The notes under the pieces: model-generated
The model's input: the letters and a program-made list of their open reading frames with translations, nothing else
Databases searched by the model: none
What the model was told of the DNA's origin: nothing
Position numbers and translations under genes: made by a program
Shown here: positions 37,597 to 47,064 of the stretch, in pieces
How positions within the stretch are numbered: position 1 is the stretch's first letter
Layout of the letters: every line of letters begins with the position of its first letter
From: UBA11865 sp963749825
Lineage (GTDB): Bacteria > Chloroflexota > Anaerolineae > Promineifilales > Promineifilaceae
Length of the DNA stretch: 64,000 nt
Direction of reading: 5' to 3'
NCBI GenBank assembly: GCA_963749825.1
Contig: CAVVOI010000016.1
Span: 62,001 to 126,000, forward strand

Positions 37597-37731
37597 GTGA
37601 GATGGAAACTACCGTGATATCGAAGCAGCGTTTTCTATTGCAATTTAAGAATCATTGGTCAACAGTCAACCAGATTTGTTAACGGTCGAGCCCATCTTTT
37701 GGTACAATACTAAAGTCATACTTGGAAAAAT

Positions 37732-38220
37732 GTGGTCGAGGGCGCAAACGACATCAGTGGTCAATCCGGCACATTGACCATCGAAGGTTTCTCTCCAAGT
37801 ACAGCCTATGATGTCGAATGGCATGTGTTTGGCACTCTAGGGGTTCTAACGATTCAACAATCCAATGGGACGTCTAATGGAAATGGCAAGATTGATCTCA
37901 CTCAGTTTACCCACAGAACCCCAGATAACAAAAGTAGAGATAATAATCGGCAACGACTAGCACAAATTATTATTACGGATTCTGAAAACGAATCTCAATC
38001 AATCGCTCAACAGCAGACCTTGAATACAATTCTCCTTATGAGATTTAGCTCTAAAAAGGGAAAGACAACGGTAGCAAACAATCTGGCGGTTGTCATGTCT
38101 CAGAGGCAACGACGGACTATCTTGTTGGACTTCGACCTGCGATCACCTAGGATAAATACCCTGATGGGTGTTTGGAACACAGATGGTTGGCGCTGTGTTC
38201 AATTGTTTGTCCGCTTATAA
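37732..38220 (+). pseudogene. Chimeric fragment: extracellular-type repeat joined to a Wzc/ParA-like P-loop
   Basis: A 162-residue open frame preceded by a stop. Its first half (GFSPSTAYDVEWHVFGTLG) resembles a secreted beta-sandwich repeat. The second half has a deviant Walker A SSKKGKTTVANNLAV and Walker A' ILLDFDLRSPRINTL, as in BY-kinases, and then stops soon after, before a Walker B. No signal peptide, no ribosome site, and IS remnants are directly upstream. It is most likely the debris of a second chain-length regulator gene fused to unrelated sequence. Confidence 0.5.
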
Positions 38221-38299
38221 TCTTGGAACCCTATGGTCATTCCAGAGCCGGACCAAATTCGCCCCTCTGGCAATCTTATAATAAGTTCAGGCAAGATCA

Positions 38300-40765
38300 A
38301 TGAAAAAGCTAGGAAAATATGAGTTATTATATGAACTCAACCGAGACGACTTAACTACCCTTTATCGGGCTAGAGACACGCAGATGGATCGTGAGGTAGT
38401 CCTCAAAGTTCTATCGGCTGCAGACCCCCAACAACCAGAATTTACCGAGCAATTTGTAGAGAGCGCGAAAATCGCGACCAACTTGCCCGATCCTCGTATC
38501 GCAACTGTCTACGACTTTGGAGATGATGACGGCACGCTTTATCTGGCGATGCAACCCACGCGTGGTATAACGCTTCGCCGTTTCCTAGACCAACACAAGC
38601 AACTGACGCCAGGACAAGCTTTGCCCATTTTAACTCATCTGGCTGAGGTCCTTGACTATGTCGAGGCACGAGGGCTTGTTTACCAGACCCTCGATCCAGA
38701 TGAGGTAATACTGGAAAGCGAGAATGAGCCCCCTTCAGTTACAATCACCAGTATCGGTGAGGTTCGCGAAGATCTGAATGGGAACGAGAAGTCAGTCCTC
38801 CGTCATGTTTTAGCATTGGCGGCCTTGAACTTCGAGATGTTATCAGGGCGACCATCGGCTCTTGGCAAGCCACCTACCTGCGTGTCTGGTCGTTATACTC
38901 ATGTCGGAGCATTGGCTACAGAACCACAGCCGGCAAATGAAAACATCATAGAACAAACACAACAAACCTCAGAAGTCATGCAGGTACTTGCGCAAGCACA
39001 GGAAGTTCGCAGCGCTGATGACTGGCTCGAGGTACAGGCCCTTGCTTTGCAGGTAGCACAGCGCGGCAATCCAGATACCGAAATCCTAGAAATGCTAGCG
39101 GAAGCTGCAGGTGCTATGTACCGCGAGGGGACAAATGATGCCAAACGCCTGCAGCTAGCTAATTTATACAAGCAGGGGGAACGCGCCTTGCGCGTTAAGA
39201 ATTGGAAGAGCGCAGTTATGGCCTTTGAACACGTGGCACGCGCTGATCCAAACTATCATGAGGTTTCAGAAAAACTTTCGCAGGCAACTGCAGAGCTAAA
39301 GCGAGCAGAATTATATGACCAAGCTGTGAAGCAGGCTGCAGCAGGTGAAAAGCTCCTAGCCAGTCACAGCTGGCTGACCTTGTTAACAGAACAGTGGGAT
39401 TATCGCCAGGGTGAAGCAGTTCAACAATTCATGGATGTGGTCGAAGATCTGTTGGATCAAATAGATCAAGAACAAAGAACGCAACAAGGCGGGATATTTG
39501 AGACCGAGAGAATGCTATCTTTGCAAAATGAATCATTTCCAGAGCAATTTCCAAATGAACTCACAGGGACAAACGAATTGCTTGATGAACTAAGTAAACA
39601 AAAGACCGAGCGACTGGAAGGTATGCTTGGATGGGAATCGAAACCGGCGGATCGGACCCCGGAAACTCAGGAGCAGAACACCATCGACAACTGGCTGAAT
39701 GAATGGGTCGCCAATAAAACCGAACGCCTGGAACGATTGCCTGGGCAAGAACCATCGAAACCGAGCGAAGTTTCCGAGAATCTAGTGCCGGCCGAAAACT
39801 GGATGGAGAAATTGACCACCAATAGAACTGAACGCCTGGGCCAATTACCTGGGCAAGAACCATTGATACTCGGTGAGGTTTCTGAGAATCAGGTGTCAGC
39901 CGACTACTGGATGGATGAGCAAGTATCCAGAAGGACTGAACGGTTTGAACAAATACCCTTACGGAAATCAGAAAATACGACCGAATCCCTCGAGAAATTG
40001 GTGGAAACTAGTGGTTGGTTCGATATTCGGACTACAAAAAAAACAGAAAAGCTTAATGATCGTCCGGACACAGCAAGCGCTCGTCAAGAGCAGAGCCTTA
40101 ATAGTGATGGAATATCCCAGGGACAGGATGGGAAAGAGATGGTGCATATACCAGCTGGCGAGTTTCTGTACGGTGCAGGAAGGAGATTAATCCAAATAGA
40201 CGAGTTTTGGATCGACAAGGCGCCTGTAACCAATGCCGAGTATAAGCGTTTTCTGGAAGCTCGCCCCGAATACCCCGTTCCCTACTCCGACTTAGACGAA
40301 GCTCAAGCGTTCAACTGGGATAGGAAGACGCGCAGCTTTCCACAAGGGATGGCCAGTCAACCGGTTGTATTGGTGACTTTTATGGATGTGCAATCATATG
40401 CCAAATGGGCGGGCAAACGGCTACCTACCGAGGAAGAGTGGGAGAAAGCCGCCCGGGGAACAGACGGGCGGACGTACCCGTGGGGTAGGATATTGCAGAA
40501 CTCGGTCTGTAATACCTTAGAAAGCGGTATTGGTCACACAACGCCTGTTGGTAGCTTCTCGCCAGCGGGGGATAGTCCGTATGGTTGTGTGGATATGAGC
40601 GGCAATGTCTGGGAATGGACGGAAAGTGAATACAGCGAAACGACCATGGTTGTCCGCGGTGGGTCATGGTGCAACAGTCACTTGGATGCCTGGTGCACGA
40701 CACGAGCCGGCAACCCACCAGGTACCGTCAAAAATTCTGTCGGTTTTCGACTTGTATTAAAGTAG
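38300..40765 (+). CDS. Pseudokinase fused to FGE/sulfatase-modifying-factor domain, with TERL repeats
   Basis: An 821-residue cytoplasmic protein. Residues about 6-200 have a Ser/Thr-kinase fold that keeps the VLK lysine (K36). The Gly-loop is absent, the catalytic HRD is YQT (128-130) and DFG is SIG (151-153), so catalysis is unlikely. A helical TPR-like region (about 230-390) follows. Residues about 400-600 hold five copies of a roughly 36-residue repeat centred on W..K/R-T-E-R/K-L/F. The C-terminal 211 residues form an FGE-sulfatase/SUMF1 domain (MVHIPAGEF, PVTNAEYKRF, RLPTEEEWEKAARG, DMSGNVWEW, VVRGGSWC, GFRLVLK). The next gene encodes an FHA protein, hinting at a signalling pair. Confidence 0.8.
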   Translation: MKKLGKYELLYELNRDDLTTLYRARDTQMDREVVLKVLSAADPQQPEFTEQFVESAKIATNLPDPRIATVYDFGDDDGTLYLAMQPTRGITLRRFLDQHKQLTPGQALPILTHLAEVLDYVEARGLVYQTLDPDEVILESENEPPSVTITSIGEVREDLNGNEKSVLRHVLALAALNFEMLSGRPSALGKPPTCVSGRYTHVGALATEPQPANENIIEQTQQTSEVMQVLAQAQEVRSADDWLEVQALALQVAQRGNPDTEILEMLAEAAGAMYREGTNDAKRLQLANLYKQGERALRVKNWKSAVMAFEHVARADPNYHEVSEKLSQATAELKRAELYDQAVKQAAAGEKLLASHSWLTLLTEQWDYRQGEAVQQFMDVVEDLLDQIDQEQRTQQGGIFETERMLSLQNESFPEQFPNELTGTNELLDELSKQKTERLEGMLGWESKPADRTPETQEQNTIDNWLNEWVANKTERLERLPGQEPSKPSEVSENLVPAENWMEKLTTNRTERLGQLPGQEPLILGEVSENQVSADYWMDEQVSRRTERFEQIPLRKSENTTESLEKLVETSGWFDIRTTKKTEKLNDRPDTASARQEQSLNSDGISQGQDGKEMVHIPAGEFLYGAGRRLIQIDEFWIDKAPVTNAEYKRFLEARPEYPVPYSDLDEAQAFNWDRKTRSFPQGMASQPVVLVTFMDVQSYAKWAGKRLPTEEEWEKAARGTDGRTYPWGRILQNSVCNTLESGIGHTTPVGSFSPAGDSPYGCVDMSGNVWEWTESEYSETTMVVRGGSWCNSHLDAWCTTRAGNPPGTVKNSVGFRLVLK

Positions 40766-40852
40766 ATGATGAGGCAACAGGCTGGTAAAGTACAGCTGTG
40801 CCCCTCATTTTCTTTCTGTTGGTTGAATCGAACGACGCCTTAATGAGATGGT

Positions 40853-43366
40853 ATGAGCAACGAGCGAATACTTAAATTTTTGTTGTGTCTTTTAGTTGGC
40901 AGTCTGCTAGCTTGGGTCGTAACACTCCCTGCTGCCGGGCAGGTCACTGATGACCTCATCGTAACCATAAACCAGGTCGACGATACTTCTTATCCGCTCG
41001 TACAGGTTCTTGTGAGCATCACAGATCAAGAAGGCCACCCGATTGAAAGTTTGACAGACGCCGATTTCTCGCTCTTGCAAGAGGGTAATCAAGTGGTGCC
41101 AATAGATATAACCTCAGCATCCGAGAGCCAGCAAGGGATTGCGGTTGTTTTAGTCGTTGATACAAGCGGCAGTATGAATCAGGTTGACTCGTCCGGCCTT
41201 TCAGCGCTAAATGAGGCGAAGGAAGCGATAAATTCTTTCGTCAGCGATCTAAACACAAGTCTGGACCGGTTAGCGATAGTCTCTTTTAACAGCAACATAG
41301 TTCGAACCCACCCATTCAGTAGCGATATTAGCGCTCTAGAGCAGGCCATTGAGAGTTTGACCGCCAATGGTGAAACTCGCTTGTATGACGCTACTTATGA
41401 TGCGACAGAGTTAATCGCTGCGTTGCCATCCGGCCGTAAGGCCATCATCCTACTGACCGACGGGCAGGACACTGAAAGCAGGCTAACAGTTGATGATGTT
41501 AAGGATAAGGCTGGAGAGAGCAATGTCCCGATCTTCACAATTGGCCTAGGTCCAGAGGCTGATCCACTTTCTTTAGAAAGGCTTGCTACCTTAACCGGTG
41601 GTCGTTATCTTGAAGCGCCAACGGCGGCCGACATCGTTGCCAACTTTAACACCATCGCAGATCAGCTACGAAAACAATACGTCCTCACATTTGAATCAGA
41701 CATGCCAGCAAACGATCTTAGGCACACTCTCAACCTCAACGTATCATCTGATGGAAAAACCGGAGAGGATGCTTCCTCGCATGTAGCAAGATCCCGCCCA
41801 GGAGATGCTGTTATTTCTGTTCCTGAAAATGGAGAGGAGGTTACTGGGCAAATTGTCATCTCGCCAACACTTCAAATGCCCGGACAGGTAAGCCAGGTAA
41901 AGTTTCTGGTGGATTCAGAGTTGCAGGAGACGATAAATGGACCACCATTCACTTTCCTCTGGGACACTTCGCAGGTAGAAGTTGGCGATCACACACTATT
42001 AATACAGGTCCGTGATCGTGTTGGCAATCGTGCTGAGGCTTCGACTACGGTTTCAGTACTTCCTGCAGCCTCAGTCCCAGATGCGGACATGGCTACCGCC
42101 ACCGCCGTCGATACTGGAGAACCAGAAATTGAAGCGGCTATTACTAATCCGCAAGATGGTGACGAGCTCAATGAGTCGACTCGGCTAGTGGTTGAGGTTG
42201 CCAAAGCTTTGCATGGCGTCAGGAATGTTGAGTTTTGGGTAAACGATGAATTTTTAGACTCCCTTCAGCTAGAGCCTTACGAAACCGTGTGGGATGTATC
42301 TGACTTTGAACCGGGAGAATATACGGTCTCAGCACTGGTTTACGATAACCAAGGCAACCAGTATGAAGACAATGTTCAAGTAATCGTCAGCCCCCCACCC
42401 GTACTTTTAGCTACTTTAGCCAACTTGACATCCGGACAGGAGATCAGCCAAACGACACAGCTTGCAGTCACCATAAACCATGCTGTTTATGGTGTTAAGC
42501 GTGTTGAGTTCTTGGATGACGGTGCTGTTTTTGCAATAGAGTACACCCCACCTTATGAGGCCACATGGAATATAGACGGCCTGGAGCATGGCGAGCACAC
42601 TTTGTTGACAAGGGTATATGATACGAGGGGTAACTTGTGGGAAGATGCCATCGAGGTAATGGTTGTACCCTCTCAGACCAGTTGGCCGTCCTCATATGTC
42701 TATATCATTGGGGGCTTGCTACTTGCGGTCTTCGGATTTGTCGTGATCGGGCTCATTGTGGGTCGTCGTCGGCGACCAGCTTATGATTATTCCCGACAAC
42801 AAGCCCCGGTGACGAGCACGAAGACTTACGCTGAAGCCGTCGATGAGATTGATGACAGTCTGGCAACAGAGGTATCTGAGGCTGGAACGTCAGAATTAAC
42901 ATCCCCTCATGTGGAAGCGGCGGTTGATCAACCTACAACTGAAATTCTTGTAGCTACGGATACAGATATCACCACGGTAACTGGTGATGAGAAAGATAAA
43001 ATTGTCGTCGCGCCCACGATGCACCCGACCTGGTCCGATCAAGTAGTTACCGATCAGCCATCTCTTCCAAAAGCATACATAATAGGCGCGCAAGGCCCGA
43101 CCGGCCAGATCCAAGAGTTTCCATTATTTGAACGAGATGTAACCATCGGCCGGAGCAAGGATGTTGATATCATGTTACTTGATGCGAAGGTATCGCGATA
43201 TCATGCAAAGATAATCTACAAGAACGGTGAATTCATCTTCCAAGATAGCCAACCAACGAATCCATCTTACATCAACGGTGAGGTCTACAGTGGCCCACAC
43301 ACGATTAAAAATGGCGATGAATTTGTTATTGGGAGAGTCAAGCTAATATTCAGGCAGGCTGATTAG
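40853..43366 (+). CDS. VWA-domain surface sensor with transmembrane helix and cytoplasmic FHA domain
   Basis: An 837-residue membrane protein. Signal peptide 1-29; VWA domain about 95-285 with MIDAS D103-T-S-G-S107 and ILLTDGQD; three Ig-like repeats of about 95 residues (SVPENGEEVTG, ITNPQDGDELNES and LANLTSGQEIS starts, each with VRNVEFW/VKRVEFL-type strands). A transmembrane helix at about 615-637 is followed by GRRRRPAYDYSR. The C-terminal FHA domain (about 740-837) has IGRSKDVDI, SRYHAK and YINGE, keeping the phosphothreonine-binding Arg, Ser, His and Asn. The extracellular metal-ion adhesion module is therefore tied to intracellular phospho-peptide recognition. It lies 87 bases after the pseudokinase gene. 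Confidence 0.85.
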   Translation: MSNERILKFLLCLLVGSLLAWVVTLPAAGQVTDDLIVTINQVDDTSYPLVQVLVSITDQEGHPIESLTDADFSLLQEGNQVVPIDITSASESQQGIAVVLVVDTSGSMNQVDSSGLSALNEAKEAINSFVSDLNTSLDRLAIVSFNSNIVRTHPFSSDISALEQAIESLTANGETRLYDATYDATELIAALPSGRKAIILLTDGQDTESRLTVDDVKDKAGESNVPIFTIGLGPEADPLSLERLATLTGGRYLEAPTAADIVANFNTIADQLRKQYVLTFESDMPANDLRHTLNLNVSSDGKTGEDASSHVARSRPGDAVISVPENGEEVTGQIVISPTLQMPGQVSQVKFLVDSELQETINGPPFTFLWDTSQVEVGDHTLLIQVRDRVGNRAEASTTVSVLPAASVPDADMATATAVDTGEPEIEAAITNPQDGDELNESTRLVVEVAKALHGVRNVEFWVNDEFLDSLQLEPYETVWDVSDFEPGEYTVSALVYDNQGNQYEDNVQVIVSPPPVLLATLANLTSGQEISQTTQLAVTINHAVYGVKRVEFLDDGAVFAIEYTPPYEATWNIDGLEHGEHTLLTRVYDTRGNLWEDAIEVMVVPSQTSWPSSYVYIIGGLLLAVFGFVVIGLIVGRRRRPAYDYSRQQAPVTSTKTYAEAVDEIDDSLATEVSEAGTSELTSPHVEAAVDQPTTEILVATDTDITTVTGDEKDKIVVAPTMHPTWSDQVVTDQPSLPKAYIIGAQGPTGQIQEFPLFERDVTIGRSKDVDIMLLDAKVSRYHAKIIYKNGEFIFQDSQPTNPSYINGEVYSGPHTIKNGDEFVIGRVKLIFRQAD

Positions 43367-43379
43367 AAGATCATCTCCA

Positions 43380-43673
43380 ATTTCAACGTTCGCGACTTTG
43401 TTGACCACTCATATTGTCTTTTGATAGATTTAAGGCATTACCTCAAACGGAATGTAGCCTGCATCCAGATTAGGATGTGCTGCGTTTGCTGAAATTCGCT
43501 TTCTCGCATTATCCTCCTGCCAGCACTGGCACCCCCGGGAGCCTATTCCCCACTTAATCCAAACCGTATTCCTTCCAGCCTGATACCATGAAAACATCCT
43601 CAAGTAGCGGTGATGTTCTGCTACACTGATAGCATCGACAATCGCCAATAACATATGAAGAGAGGATGTTCCG
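43380..43673 (+). ncRNA. Candidate bridge-RNA region of the IS110 element
   Basis: The 307 bases between the FHA gene and the IS110 transposase have no credible gene but several compact hairpins: GCATCC..GGATGT near 43460, TGCCAGCACTGGCA near 43518, and paired segments around 43600. Known IS110-group elements carry a structured bridge RNA in the non-coding end upstream of the transposase. Presence of hairpins is seen; the RNA assignment is inference, and no target-binding loops were identified. Confidence 0.25.
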
Positions 43674-44687
43674 ATGTATCAGCATTATTTAGGTGTTGAC
43701 CTACACCGTCGACGCAGTTATGTGGTGTTAATGGACAAGCAGGGCAACATCATCGATCAGCGCCGTTTTCCAAACGATGCTATGCCGGATTATGTAGCAC
43801 AATTGCCTAAAAGCACATTTGCCGTGTTGGAGGCAACTGGTAATTGGAGTTACATGTACGATGTACTCGAGGAAGGCGCAGATAAGGTCGTTTTGGCACA
43901 TCCCAAGCGGGTCAAAGCGATTGCGGCTGCTAGAATCAAGACCGATAAGATTGACGCAACCATCTTAGCCCATTTGGCACGAGCAGATTTACTACCCACA
44001 GCGTATGCTCCACCGGTTGAAATCCGTGAGTTGCGTGATCTGGTTCGTCATCGCTCAAAGCTCGTCCGCGAACGAACACGTCACAAAAACCGCATCCATA
44101 CGATCCTGTCCAAGTACAATCTGCATTCTCCGAGTACGGACTTGTTTGGCAAGAAAGGTCGAGCCTTCTTGGATAAAGTCAAGAAACAATTGTCCGCTAC
44201 GCATCAACTGATGTTGGACAATTACCTGAGCATGATCGATGCGCTCAACGAGCGTATCAACTCCGTCAATCAAGTCATCAGGGCTTGGGCTAAAGATGAC
44301 TCACGCATCAAGTTGTTGACCAGCATGCCAGGTGTCGGTATCTATTCGGCCGCAGTCATCATGGCTGAGATTGGTGAAATAAGTCGATTCGTTGGACCTA
44401 AGCAATTATGTAGTTATGCGGGCCTGGTACCCTCCACTCGCAGCAGTGATGCTCATGTACGGCATGGGCGGATCACCAAAGAGGGATCGCCCTGGTTGCG
44501 TTGGATCATGGTCAGTGCTGCCCAACGGGCAACTTGTGCCAGTCCTCGGCTCGCTCGCATCTACGAGCGCACTCTGAAACGGCACGGTAAGAAGACAGCA
44601 CGGGTGGCATTGGCTCGTCAGATGTTGACCATTGTCTACTACATGCTGCTACGTAATGCGCCATACCAGGAGCGCCAACAGGGCTGA
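43674..44687 (+). CDS. IS110-family (DEDD) transposase/recombinase
   Basis: A 337-residue DEDD recombinase. The N-terminal RuvC-like domain has GVDLHRRRSYV (Asp), VLEATGNW (Glu) and ARIKTDKIDATILA (Asp pair). The C-terminal transposase_20 domain has LTSMPGVGIYSAAVIMAEIG, the YAGLVP segment and a Ser-containing region KEGSPWLRWIMVSAAQ. The GAGAGGA site supports the ATG. It appears intact and has long flanking non-coding sequences. Element ends are not assigned because the family lacks strong terminal repeats. Confidence 0.9.
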   Translation: MYQHYLGVDLHRRRSYVVLMDKQGNIIDQRRFPNDAMPDYVAQLPKSTFAVLEATGNWSYMYDVLEEGADKVVLAHPKRVKAIAAARIKTDKIDATILAHLARADLLPTAYAPPVEIRELRDLVRHRSKLVRERTRHKNRIHTILSKYNLHSPSTDLFGKKGRAFLDKVKKQLSATHQLMLDNYLSMIDALNERINSVNQVIRAWAKDDSRIKLLTSMPGVGIYSAAVIMAEIGEISRFVGPKQLCSYAGLVPSTRSSDAHVRHGRITKEGSPWLRWIMVSAAQRATCASPRLARIYERTLKRHGKKTARVALARQMLTIVYYMLLRNAPYQERQQG

Positions 44688-44688
44688 T

Positions 44689-44706
44689 CGGGTTAGCCCG
44701 CTTTTT
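44689..44706 (+). terminator. Hairpin terminator after IS110 transposase
   Basis: CGGG-TTAG-CCCG stem-loop followed by CTTTTT, overlapping the transposase stop region (stop TGA at 44685-44687). GGGCT/AGCCC offers a slightly wider alternative stem. A degenerate second copy (GGCTGATTGGGTAACCCGA) lies about 50 bases downstream, which may instead be part of the element end structure. Confidence 0.55.
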
Positions 44707-45570
44707 CAACTGATCCGTATGAGATCCACAGGCTGATTGGGTAACCCGACTCCGACCGTTATCATGTGCCGCTCGGCGAGCACGGATAGATGTTTGACCG
44801 TTGGTCCTATGAGACCCTAAAGTCGAGTAAATTCGCCCTTATCAGCTGATGAATTACTTTATTTGGATTCGCCCTTGACAGATGTTTTCATAGATGTTGA
44901 AAAACTAGAGACTGAGACCAACCGCAAATTCAACGTACAACTAATAGCTCAAATAGAACTTCTTAAATCTGGGAAAAACGAAATTTCAGGGCGTCAAACT
45001 CCTCATTTACTCCGTATTCTAGAAGCCTTTTTAGATTTTGCCCTGCCTCTACCATCAGTCTTTCAATATTCACCTTCTGCAGGCGCCTTAATCGGAACCG
45101 CCTCGGCCGGTGAAATATGAGACCTTATACTTTGCATCCTAACTTTGTGTCAACTTTTTTGGCTCTTCCGCATCTTTGGTGCTCACAATGCATGAAGTCG
45201 CTGATAACTTCCGCCGCGCATGTGTGCTGTTTGGAACTACAATGTCTCAGATCGCAACCCCTGTCAAACAGCACAAAACTTGTGGAAGAACCACTTTTTT
45301 AGGGTCACTCCAAATAGCTCATTAGGTTTCACTTTGTTCAACCAGATCCAGGAATCATTTAGTGGAAAGAGCCGGCCTTCCGGCACATAAGAATGCCTCA
45401 TCTCAGGAGTAGCGCGTCGACCTGTCCGTCAGCATTGATATCCTCGCCAACCGGCACACTATACTCTTCACACCCCATCCTCCGCTCACTTGCTGATGAG
45501 TAGTCTGAGATCATCGCGCCAATTCAATCACCCAGATGGGAAAATCATCTTCTACAGTGAAAATTCTCGG
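44707..45570. other. Gene-poor stretch with hairpins and one doubtful short frame
   Basis: No convincing gene. A TTG-started frame at 44863-45120 (85 residues, ending LPLPSVFQYSPSAGALIG) looks like the decayed end of a small protein. A 10-bp perfect inverted repeat GTGCTGTTTG / CAAACAGCAC sits at 45224-45274 with a 31-base loop. ATTCGCCCTT occurs twice (about 44829 and 44869). Part of this stretch may belong to the right end of the IS110 element. Confidence 0.35.
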
Positions 45571-47064
45571 CTAGGGTTTGGGGGTTTCAGGTGGACAACG
45601 GATGCACCACTCTAAATAAATACCCAACGGCGCACCACCGCCGCTCCAGCCAGTATTTGGCGATACCCCCAAGGTGTCCATGAAACCAGGGACAACCGCC
45701 CATTTCCCCTGGCCAAGTTGGTCGGTGTCAACGGTAATGTTCATTGGCACAGTTCCCTCGCCAGCTGTGACGGGCAATTTCGCACCCCGAATAGCGTAAG
45801 GCGAATCATGCCCTACCCACGACATGCCAACCTCAATATCCGCTTCTTGAACGCTGGTAAGCCGGTAGCCGATCACCAGTTGGGCAGTACTCACGCCCGA
45901 TAGACTGGCTCCCTGGGGTGGGTCTGCAGAGATTATCCAGACACGATCATCTTCTTTGTGGCCGAGGGGGATAGCGCCGTTCCATTGCCGCACCTCGATC
46001 CCTTGTGGGACAGTCTGAAAGAATCCTTCTGGCAGATCGTTCCAGGCGAGTGTTTGACGTGCAATTAGACTGATGCGGTAGTGAAACTGCCCGTTCCAAT
46101 AATCTTCGATCTCGAGTAAATCGAAGGTGGTCGTATCAATTTTCAAATTCGTGTAAGAATGATCCCCAAACTCGGACCCGGATAATCGGACCTCATAGGC
46201 TTCCTTCCCGTTCGACAGGCTGATTTTCCGGGTGACCGTCGCGGTGATGATAAAGTCTTTGTCTTCCAAGACTGGACCGAGGTTCAGCATGCAGCTGCTC
46301 TCGGCACATTCCCAATCTTCTCCAAGAGCGCTCAGGGCGCAGAATAAATCAGCACAAGCCGAGTTCCCAGCGCCTGACATCTGGTCAATATATAACCAGA
46401 AAGTCGAGAGATCGCGAAATAACAGTTGCGCGACTAACTGCTTGTCTGCCAGATCATTAGAACCAGGGCTATAAGGCGCCTGGTATACAAAAGTGACATC
46501 TCTCCCTTCCACCGGTCGCACCTGGCTCGAACGCCACAAACTTTCACCGTCGTGCTGCTCGAAGAATAACAGACTTCTGCGGTCATACGTCTGGTAGCGA
46601 AGAGAGGAGCCGTCTGCTGAACGCCACAGCTCTGTGATCACACCCTTACGCTTCCAATCCCCTCCCTGGTCCCAATCTAGTAACAGGCGATCGTAGACCA
46701 CGTCGCCGGTTGCCAATCGTTCAGAAGGACGGCGATTAGCTTTTTCCAGGATCTCAGCTGCACTCGCGGTGGGTACACTGCCTGGCAAGAACTTCAACCC
46801 TGCAAAGGTCAACACGACTACCGCCAGCAGTACCAGCCCCCAGGAAACCCATCGACTGGTAGCTAATCGCTTCGCCGGAATGCGTCTGCCATACTGGTCC
46901 AACAAACCCGCGCGCAGCCTGGCCTCGAAGGTTGCGGAAGGACCCTCCGGTGTTGGAGACAGCTCTTGGAACTGTGCTGCCAGGTCGAGCAGGGCATCGG
47001 ACCGATCTCCGGCATCAAGTCGGCGGTTCCAGTCTTTGTAATCGACCTTATTTTCGGTTTTCAT
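45571..47064 (-). CDS. Membrane-anchored anti-sigma-like protein
   Basis: A 497-residue protein read from the ATG at 47064. About 70 cytoplasmic residues are followed by one transmembrane helix (WVSWGLVLLAVVVLTFAGL, about 72-90) and a roughly 400-residue exterior part with many beta strands (ILEKANRRPSERLATGDVVYDR and onward). The frame continues upstream of 47064 into sigma region 4, but that is an artefact of a frameshift. The ATG overlaps the 3' end of the ECF sigma gene by 17 bases, the usual sigma/anti-sigma arrangement. No zinc-binding HxxxCxxC motif is seen, so the mode of sigma binding is unknown. Confidence 0.7.
   Translation of the reverse strand: MKTENKVDYKDWNRRLDAGDRSDALLDLAAQFQELSPTPEGPSATFEARLRAGLLDQYGRRIPAKRLATSRWVSWGLVLLAVVVLTFAGLKFLPGSVPTASAAEILEKANRRPSERLATGDVVYDRLLLDWDQGGDWKRKGVITELWRSADGSSLRYQTYDRRSLLFFEQHDGESLWRSSQVRPVEGRDVTFVYQAPYSPGSNDLADKQLVAQLLFRDLSTFWLYIDQMSGAGNSACADLFCALSALGEDWECAESSCMLNLGPVLEDKDFIITATVTRKISLSNGKEAYEVRLSGSEFGDHSYTNLKIDTTTFDLLEIEDYWNGQFHYRISLIARQTLAWNDLPEGFFQTVPQGIEVRQWNGAIPLGHKEDDRVWIISADPPQGASLSGVSTAQLVIGYRLTSVQEADIEVGMSWVGHDSPYAIRGAKLPVTAGEGTVPMNITVDTDQLGQGKWAVVPGFMDTLGVSPNTGWSGGGAPLGIYLEWCIRCPPETPKP

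Noticed and set aside
38277..38282. TATAAT before the pseudokinase gene as a promoter
   Set aside because: No -35 box at a suitable distance and the box lies 17 bases from the ATG in AT-rich sequence; too weak to list.
44863..45120. An 85-codon TTG-started frame after the IS110 gene
   Set aside because: No ribosome site and no recognisable family beyond a vague C-terminal pattern; kept only as a note in the stretch description.
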